A DNA stretch of 64,000 nucleotides from Prescottella equi (GTDB taxonomy: Bacteria > Actinomycetota > Actinomycetes > Mycobacteriales > Mycobacteriaceae). Below the pieces are notes generated by a model. It ran no database searches, was not told where the DNA came from, and saw only the letters and a program-made list of their open reading frames with translations. Of the stretch, positions 56,771 to 64,000 are shown in pieces (position 1 is the stretch's first letter; each line of letters starts with the position of its first letter). A program made the translations under genes and the position numbers. The stretch spans positions 124,001 through 188,000 of the forward strand of contig NZ_JAIVAH010000018.1 in the NCBI RefSeq assembly GCF_020171745.1, written 5' to 3'.

Positions 56771-57579
56771 CAATACGCTCCCACGGCCGGGACGATCACG
56801 GTGTACAGCGCGGACAGTGCGGTGTTGACGATGAAGACGAGCGCGAAGGCGATCACGACGGCCTCGTTGACGGCGTCTGCGACGCCCCGCGGACCACCCT
56901 TCGCGTGCAACCCCCGGAACGTCGCCACGAGCGTCGAGGTGACTGCGAAGATCGCGGCCTTCACGAGCGCCATCACGAAATCCGAAGTGCGGCCGTACTG
57001 GCTGAACGTCGCCAGGAACGTTCCGGCGGGCAGATGCTGCACGTAGATGTGGTAGAGGTAGCAGGCCATCACGCCGCCGAAGGTGACCATCGCGCACAGC
57101 GCCACCGACACCACCACAGCGGCCAGCAGCCGTGGCGCGACGAGGCGCTCGAGCACGTCGATGCCCATGACCTCCATCGCGTCGATCTCCTCACGGATCT
57201 TGCGAGAGCCCAGATCCGTACAGATTGCCGATCCGGCGACGCCCGCCATCATCAACGCGCAGACCAGGGCCGACGCCTGACCCACGATGATGAACGCCAC
57301 CACCGCGCCGGAGTAGCCGCCGGCACCGATCCGACCGGCCAGTTCACCGACCGAGACCGCGACGAACACGCCGATCGGAATCATCAGCAGCAGAGACGGT
57401 CCGGTGCTGACCCTGCCGATGAACAGCGTCTGCTTCACTGTTTCCTCGAGTGACAACCGACCGCGCAGCACCGCCCGGGCCAACGACACAATCGCCTGCA
57501 CCGAGAAGCCGATGAGATACCCGCCCTGGAGCGCGACGTCCCGCATCGGCCCCTTCGCGGTGGGTAGTTCGTAGGTCAT
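56770..57579 (-). CDS. yrbEA: YrbE/MlaE-type permease subunit A of the Mce importer
   Basis: A 269-residue partner permease. The motifs QTLFIGRVSTGPSLLLMIPIGVFVAVSVG, GSAICTDLGSRKIREEIDAMEVMGI and AVNEAVVIAFALVFIVNTALSALY are typical of YrbEA. The EIDAMEVMGID cytoplasmic loop is the coupling-helix region that contacts the MceG ATPase. ATG 57579 follows fadD5 after 76 bases on the same strand, so fadD5 and the importer are probably one operon, as in M. tuberculosis mce1. Confidence 0.94.
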   Translation of the reverse strand: MTYELPTAKGPMRDVALQGGYLIGFSVQAIVSLARAVLRGRLSLEETVKQTLFIGRVSTGPSLLLMIPIGVFVAVSVGELAGRIGAGGYSGAVVAFIIVGQASALVCALMMAGVAGSAICTDLGSRKIREEIDAMEVMGIDVLERLVAPRLLAAVVVSVALCAMVTFGGVMACYLYHIYVQHLPAGTFLATFSQYGRTSDFVMALVKAAIFAVTSTLVATFRGLHAKGGPRGVADAVNEAVVIAFALVFIVNTALSALYTVIVPAVGAY

Positions 57580-57655
57580 GCGCCGGCCCTCCCCAGTTCC
57601 GTATCGACCGTCGACCTGACGGCACGCCCCTACCGCGCGCCGTCAGTCCCCACAC

Positions 57656-59254
57656 TCAGCCCTGGACGACGGACGATGCCCCGCCCCGCAGCTCGCCCTT
57701 GATCACCTTGCCACTTGCGTTGCGCGGCAGCGCTTCCACGCAGACGACTGCCTTCGGATGCTTGAACCGGGCCAGCTGCTCGTCGAGGAACGGTTGCAGC
57801 TCCTCGAGAGTGAGGTCGCCGCCGGCATCCGGCCGCAACGCCACGACCGCCACCGGGATCTCCCCCCACTTGGGGTCGGGACGCCCGATCACGGCCGCCT
57901 CGAGAATCTTCGGGTGCGCGAAGAGCGCGTTCTCCACCTCTGCGCAGTAGATGTTCTCGCCGCCGGAGATGATCATGTCCTTCTTGCGGTCGACCACGTA
58001 GACGAACCCCTCGTCGTCCACGCGCACCAGATCGCCGGAATGGAACCATCCGCCGTGGAAGGCATCCGCGGTCGCGGCCGGGTTCTGCCAGTACTCGAGC
58101 ATCATCGTCGGACCCCGGTAGACGATCTCGCCCACTGCACCCGGGGCGACGTCGTTCATGTCGTCGTCCACGACCCGGGCCTGCACCGTCGGGATCACCC
58201 GGCCGACCGAGCCCAGCTTGCGGAGCGCGTCCTCACCGTCGAGCACGCACGTGATCGGCGACATCTCGGTCTGCCCGAACACCGCGACGTTCGACGCGTC
58301 CGGGAAGGTCTCGGCCATCGCCCGCAGGACCGTGTCCGATGCGGGCGCTGCACCCCAGGAAATACCGCGCAACTTCAGCTTTCGTGGTTGCGCCTGCTGC
58401 ACCGCGCACACCGCCTGCCACTGCACCGGCACGAGGAACAGCGTGGTGACCTGCTCCTCCTCGAGAACGTCGAGGAGCGTCTCGGGATCGAAGGCGCCGA
58501 CCGGGTAGATCACCGTGGTGAGGCCGAGCATGAGACTCGGCGCCATCGACCCCAGCGCTGCGATGTGGAACATCGGCGATGCGCAGAATCCGATGTCGTC
58601 CGAGCGATTCAGCTGGAACGCGCGGATACACGTGAGCGCCTGCGCCTCCATGTTGCTGTGGGTCAGCACCGCGCCCTTGGGCCGGCCCGTGGTGCCGGAC
58701 GTGTACATGATGAGCGCGGGGGTGTCGTCCGGGACATCCAGTGCCGCACGGGGAGTGCCCGTCTCGGCGATCAGATCCTCGTATCCGAGAATGTCTCCCG
58801 CCGTCTCCGCACCGACTGTGACGGACAGCTCCAGGGCGCCGGTCTCGGCACCGACAGCGGCGGCGAGCGGGGCGAGTGTCGTATCGGCGACGACGGCGCG
58901 GGCACCGCTGTCGCGCACCAGGAACGCCACCTCCGGGACGGTCATGCGGAAGTTCACGGGTACCGCGATCGCGCCGAGCGCATTGGCCGCGAGCACGGCC
59001 TCGAGGTACTCGGGCCGGTTCAGCATCAGGATCAGCACCCGATCACCGAATCCGACGCCGCGGCGAGAGAGCGCGCCGGCAAGGCGTTCGACCCGATCGT
59101 GCAGGGTGGACCACGTGATCGACGCGCCCTGGAAGCGCAGCGCCGGACGGTCCGGGATCATGCGGGCGTGCCGGGCCACCTGGTTGTTCCAGTTGGTTCG
59201 ACGCGATCGCTGCGCCTCGAGCGAGGCGGCGGGCACAGCAGCGGAAGTGACCAT
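57656..59254 (-). CDS. fadD5: Fatty-acid-CoA ligase, FadD5-like
   Basis: A 532-residue acyl-CoA synthetase that would activate an imported fatty acid or steroid side-chain acid. The AMP-binding motif MYTSGTTGRPKGAVLTHSN is near residue 185. GQTEMSPITC (A5), YRGPTMMLEYW, HSGDLVRVDDEGFVYVVDRKKD (A7-A8) and the C-terminal catalytic lysine region LPRNASGKVIKGELRG follow. Its place as first gene before yrbEA is the hallmark of mce1-type operons. ATG 59254 lies downstream of a 265-base promoter region (59255-59519). Confidence 0.93.
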   Translation of the reverse strand: MVTSAAVPAASLEAQRSRRTNWNNQVARHARMIPDRPALRFQGASITWSTLHDRVERLAGALSRRGVGFGDRVLILMLNRPEYLEAVLAANALGAIAVPVNFRMTVPEVAFLVRDSGARAVVADTTLAPLAAAVGAETGALELSVTVGAETAGDILGYEDLIAETGTPRAALDVPDDTPALIMYTSGTTGRPKGAVLTHSNMEAQALTCIRAFQLNRSDDIGFCASPMFHIAALGSMAPSLMLGLTTVIYPVGAFDPETLLDVLEEEQVTTLFLVPVQWQAVCAVQQAQPRKLKLRGISWGAAPASDTVLRAMAETFPDASNVAVFGQTEMSPITCVLDGEDALRKLGSVGRVIPTVQARVVDDDMNDVAPGAVGEIVYRGPTMMLEYWQNPAATADAFHGGWFHSGDLVRVDDEGFVYVVDRKKDMIISGGENIYCAEVENALFAHPKILEAAVIGRPDPKWGEIPVAVVALRPDAGGDLTLEELQPFLDEQLARFKHPKAVVCVEALPRNASGKVIKGELRGGASSVVQG

Positions 59255-59519
59255 CGAGGGTTCCTCTCGTGCGTGGCGGGTCCTCCCGACCTGACCGGAC
59301 CCGTGGTTCGATGTGAGGCAGATTACATGCTTTGAGCAGTTTCGATACGCGTTTTGTTAATTGCGATTCTCGAGCAGACGACCACGACGACGGTCCGGCG
59401 ATCATGGGCCCGGATCGCACCGACACAGTTCCCTGCCTGTGTTTTTCGGACTCGCACCCTGGTGTGGCTCGAGAACGCGCGCGCCGGTTGCGGGACGCCG
59501 AATGTGGATGCGGATTCCG
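59255..59519. promoter_or_regulatory. Upstream region of the fadD5-mce operon
   Basis: This 265-base stretch separates the mce operon start from the preceding gene and has no credible gene. Around 59331-59380 it is AT-rich (TTTTGTTAATTGCGATTCTCGAGCAG) and contains GAGCAG twice and TTGCGATTC. The latter partly matches the palindrome at 61451-61486 near the TetR-type regulator, making it the likeliest regulated promoter. Confidence 0.45.
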
Positions 59520-61432
<1,913 letters not shown>

Positions 61433-61450
61433 TCAACCCCTCGCCTGCAG

Positions 61451-61486
61451 GCGAATTGAATTGCCCGACGGAGCAATTTGAATCGC
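61451..61486. promoter_or_regulatory. 36-base imperfect palindrome in the divergent promoter region
   Basis: Arms GCGAATTGAATTGC (61451-61464) and GCAATTTGAATCGC (61473-61486) match at 11 of 14 positions around an eight-base spacer; the inner AATTGC/GCAATT is perfect. It lies 71 bases upstream of the regulator's GTG and between two divergent genes, the usual site for a TetR-family operator. The two arms are not identical, which suits a regulator with two different DNA-binding domains. Confidence 0.55.
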
Positions 61487-61556
61487 GAACCGGGGTCACC
61501 GCCGCTCACCTGTGGGCTACACTTCCGGCACCAGTCCCCACGCGTCAGGAGGTTCG

Positions 61557-62819
61557 GTGACGGAGCGGACCAAGACCGGAACCCGCGCTGGGCGCGTTCG
61601 CATCGACGTGCAGCACATGCCCGCTGCCGAGGTTCGACGCCGGCCCAAGAACCGGAAGGCTCAGATCGCAGCGGTGGCCGCCGAGGCCTTCACCGAGCGC
61701 GGCTACCACGGTGTCAGCATCGACGAGATCGCCTCGACCGTCGGTATCTCCGGACCCGCCCTGTATCGCCATTTTCCGAACAAGTACGCACTGTTCTCCC
61801 AGGCTGCAACGGATCTCGCCACAGCGCTGGCGAATGCCGTCGCTCAGGACGATGCCGAGGTGGTCACCGACCCGGTCGAACGGCTGGACCACCAGATCCT
61901 CGCCGCCGTCCGGACCACCGTCGCCAATCGCCGGACGGCCGGGCTCTACCGATGGGAGAGTCGCTATCTCGAACCACCGGACCGCGCGGCGGTCCTGGAT
62001 GCCATCGAGGCCGTCAACCGTCGCATCGGCGCGACGCTCGAAGAGATCAGGCCCGATATCGCCCATCGAGATTCGGTACAGATCTGCGTCGCGATCCTCG
62101 GCGCCATCGGGAGCATCACCGTTCATCGGGCCACGTTGCCGGTGCGGCGACTCGAACGCCTCCTGCTCGGCGTGTGCCGATCGATCGCGCGCACCGACCT
62201 TCCCGCCGACACGCAACCCGCCGGCACGCACACACGAAATTCCGGAATCCCGTTGTCCAACAAGCGGGAAGTCGTGCTCAACGAGGCGATCCTGCTGTTC
62301 GAGGCACGCGGATACCACGAGGTGAGCATCGAGGACATCGGCAATGCCGCCGGCATCAATGCCTCCGGGGTCTACCGCCACTTCTCGAGCAAGTCGGATC
62401 TACTGGCCGCGGCATTCCATCGCGCGGCAGAGCGACTCGCCGTCGCGGTGAGCACCGCGCTCGGCGATTCCGACACCCCCCGGCAGGCTCTCGAGTCCCT
62501 CGTCGAGGTCTACGTACGCCTGTCGTTCGCGCAGTCCGAACTGATGAGCGTGTACTTCGCGGAGATCGGGAGCCTGCCGGCGCCCGAGCGCACCGCTCTT
62601 CGAAACACCCAGCGACTCAATGTCGAAGAATGGGCGCTACTGCTCGGCGAGGCCCGGCCCGATCTGTCCGCGCCCGAATGCCGCTTCCTCGTCCACGCGG
62701 CACTCAGCCTGGTTCTCGACGTCGGGCGCGTGATGCACTTCGAGCCGACCGCAGCCAATGAAGCCCGAGTCCAGCAGCTCATGCTCGTGACGCTGTTCGG
62801 CGAGGCGGGCGACACGTGA
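61557..62819 (+). CDS. Double TetR-domain transcriptional regulator, Mce3R-like
   Basis: A 420-residue repressor with two complete TetR modules in one chain. The first HTH is at about residues 32-85 (AEAFTERGYHGVSIDEIA, then VGISGPALYRHFPNKYALF). The second is at about 235-290 (AILLFEARGYHEVSIEDIG, then AGINASGVYRHFSSKSDLL). Each is followed by its own ligand-domain helices. This arrangement matches M. tuberculosis Mce3R, which controls lipid-transport and metabolism genes. GTG 61557 has AGGAGG four bases upstream. The downstream ADH start overlaps its stop (GTGA). Ligand and targets here are inferred from position. Confidence 0.88.
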   Translation: MTERTKTGTRAGRVRIDVQHMPAAEVRRRPKNRKAQIAAVAAEAFTERGYHGVSIDEIASTVGISGPALYRHFPNKYALFSQAATDLATALANAVAQDDAEVVTDPVERLDHQILAAVRTTVANRRTAGLYRWESRYLEPPDRAAVLDAIEAVNRRIGATLEEIRPDIAHRDSVQICVAILGAIGSITVHRATLPVRRLERLLLGVCRSIARTDLPADTQPAGTHTRNSGIPLSNKREVVLNEAILLFEARGYHEVSIEDIGNAAGINASGVYRHFSSKSDLLAAAFHRAAERLAVAVSTALGDSDTPRQALESLVEVYVRLSFAQSELMSVYFAEIGSLPAPERTALRNTQRLNVEEWALLLGEARPDLSAPECRFLVHAALSLVLDVGRVMHFEPTAANEARVQQLMLVTLFGEAGDT

Positions 62820-63949
62820 GCGTGTCGGCCACCGCCGCGGTACTGCGCGCGCACGGTGAGCCCCTTCGACTCGAATCCGTCCGGGTGCCCGAGATTCGCG
62901 ACGACGAGGTACTGGTGCGCATCCATGGTGTGGGCATCTGCCACACCGACCTCACGGCCGCCGACGGTGGTGTCCCGTTCCCGCTGCCCGCGGTGCTGGG
63001 CCACGAGGGGTCCGGGGTGCTCGAGGCCGTCGGCGCCGCGGTGACCGGACTCGCGCCCGGCGACCACGTGGTCCTCGGCTTCGACTCGTGCCGACGCTGC
63101 CGCAACTGCACGAGGGGACGGCCCTCCTACTGCGAGAACTCCGCCGCACTGAATCACGGGGGTACCCGAGTCGACGGCACTACCACGCTCACAACCGCGG
63201 ATGGAGCTGCGCTGCACGGCAACTGGTTCGGTCAGTCGTCGATGGCGTCGTACGCGGTGGCGTCCGCCCGCAACGCGGTGCGTCTCCCCCGGGACGTACC
63301 CGTCGCGCTCGCGGGTCCGCTCGGCTGCGGGCTGCAGACCGGGGCCGGCACCGTGCTCAACGTGCTGCGCCCGGACCCCGGGTCCGCTATCGCAGTGTTC
63401 GGACTCGGCGCCGTGGGGATGGCCGCGATCATGGCCGCACGGGTCGCCGGATGCGAGACCGTCGTCGCCATCGATCCCCTCCCGGCGCGCCGAAAGCTCG
63501 CCCTCGAACTCGGTGCGACCGCAGCACTGTCCCCGGTCGACGTGGACGACGTCGGGCGCGCGGTGCGCCGGGAGTCCGGCGGTGGCGTCGATTTCGCCGT
63601 GGAATCGGTCGGTACCGAACAGGTTGTCCGTCAGGCACTGTCGTCACTGCGCCCGCCGGGCACCTGCGCGACTCTCGGCCTGCGCCCTGGGCGCAATCCG
63701 ATCACGATCGACCAGGGCCATCTCCTGTACGGACGGACCCTCACCGGGGTCATCGAGGGCGACGCCGATCCGCTGACCTTCCTGCCGAAGCTGGTCGACC
63801 TGTGGCGTCAGGGTCGCTTTCCCGTCGAGAAGCTGGTACGAACGTTCCCGATCGACCGGATCGACGACGCGGTGGCCGCGACACGGTCCGGAGAGGTGGT
63901 CAAGGCGGTACTCACGTTCGCGGACAACGACACCGGAGGACGAGCATGA
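62816..63949 (+). CDS. Zinc-dependent alcohol dehydrogenase (MDR family)
   Basis: A 377-residue medium-chain dehydrogenase. The catalytic zinc site is VGICHTDLTA with GHEGSG, and the structural zinc lobe is CRRCRNCTRGRPSYC. The NAD-binding Rossmann motif is VFGLGAVGMAAIMAARVAG with acidic D in VAIDPLPARR, favouring NAD. The insert after the zinc lobe and the length match class III-like aryl/alkyl alcohol dehydrogenases. The GTG at 62816 overlaps the regulator stop, and its own stop overlaps the next ATG (ATGA), so it is part of a tight operon that continues past the window. Confidence 0.92.
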   Translation: MSVSATAAVLRAHGEPLRLESVRVPEIRDDEVLVRIHGVGICHTDLTAADGGVPFPLPAVLGHEGSGVLEAVGAAVTGLAPGDHVVLGFDSCRRCRNCTRGRPSYCENSAALNHGGTRVDGTTTLTTADGAALHGNWFGQSSMASYAVASARNAVRLPRDVPVALAGPLGCGLQTGAGTVLNVLRPDPGSAIAVFGLGAVGMAAIMAARVAGCETVVAIDPLPARRKLALELGATAALSPVDVDDVGRAVRRESGGGVDFAVESVGTEQVVRQALSSLRPPGTCATLGLRPGRNPITIDQGHLLYGRTLTGVIEGDADPLTFLPKLVDLWRQGRFPVEKLVRTFPIDRIDDAVAATRSGEVVKAVLTFADNDTGGRA

Positions 63950-64000
63950 ACGTACGGGACGAGGTCACGGCGCTGCGGACGCGCACCGATCGGATCGATC
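63946..64000 (+). CDS. Start of an unidentified gene (truncated by window end)
   Basis: ATG at 63946-63948 overlaps the ADH stop, with GGAGGA about eight bases upstream. Eighteen residues (MNVRDEVTALRTRTDRID) are readable, too few to assign. Tight coupling suggests it works in the same pathway as the ADH. Confidence 0.6.
   Translation, partial: MNVRDEVTALRTRTDRID

Overview
This is a GC-rich chromosomal segment from a mycolic-acid actinobacterium. It is most likely Rhodococcus or a close relative in the Mycobacteriales. Three things point there: a complete mce1-type operon (fadD5, yrbEA, yrbEB, mceA-F and an Mce-associated protein); a lipid II amidation pair (murT-gatD); and the order asd-lysC / leuA / murT-gatD, which matches the Mycobacterium tuberculosis backbone but is opened up here by inserted blocks. 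I see no insertion sequence, phage, CRISPR array, rRNA or tRNA.

Layout. 1-3350: arsenic resistance (an ACR3 pump running off the left edge, then arsR) behind a Tat-exported multicopper oxidase. 3590-11357: a run of mostly single genes, namely a meta-cleavage-type hydrolase, a ClC-like channel, a YihY membrane protein, a SigD/ShbA-like sigma factor, two exported proteins, a small membrane protein and an orphan 498-residue protein. 11429-14383: an acyl-CoA carboxylase carboxyltransferase with a RidA protein, then a coiled-coil DivIVA-like protein next to a 727-base gap. 15111-17414: lysC-asd (aspartate pathway). 17550-25294: LtrA, a GAP-family protein, two overlapping SulP transporters and a divergent AtsA-like sulfatase. 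25401-28651: a MalT/LAL-type LuxR regulator and two small proteins. 28743-30689: leuA preceded by a 13-residue leader peptide with three consecutive Leu codons. 30805-36914: an Ada-AlkA repair fusion, a dienoyl-CoA-reductase-type flavoenzyme, an SDR, an NTF2-like protein and a TDT-family exporter. 37025-43777: the narGHJI respiratory nitrate reductase operon. 43951-47522: a PLDc_N/SHOCT membrane protein, murT-gatD and an unknown gene. 47717-63949: an MpaB-like protein, the mce operon with fadD5, then crotonase and nitronate-monooxygenase-like genes, a double-TetR (Mce3R-like) regulator, a zinc alcohol dehydrogenase, and the first codons of another gene at the right edge.

How the genes fit together. 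The right third reads as one lipid or steroid uptake and catabolism locus. FadD5 activates a fatty acyl or steroid side-chain acid, YrbE/Mce form the importer, and the divergent cluster (crotonase, NMO-like, ADH) lies beside an Mce3R-like repressor with a large imperfect palindrome in its divergent promoter region. The nar block supports anaerobic nitrate respiration. The sulfatase/SulP block looks like release of sulfate from organic sulfate esters together with anion transport. Many genes overlap by 1-4 bases (ATGA or GTGA), indicating tight translational coupling. Several convergent or terminal genes end in long GC-rich perfect hairpins.

Functions were assigned by reading translated sequence and motifs only. 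Start codons chosen from Shine-Dalgarno placement are stated in each entry.
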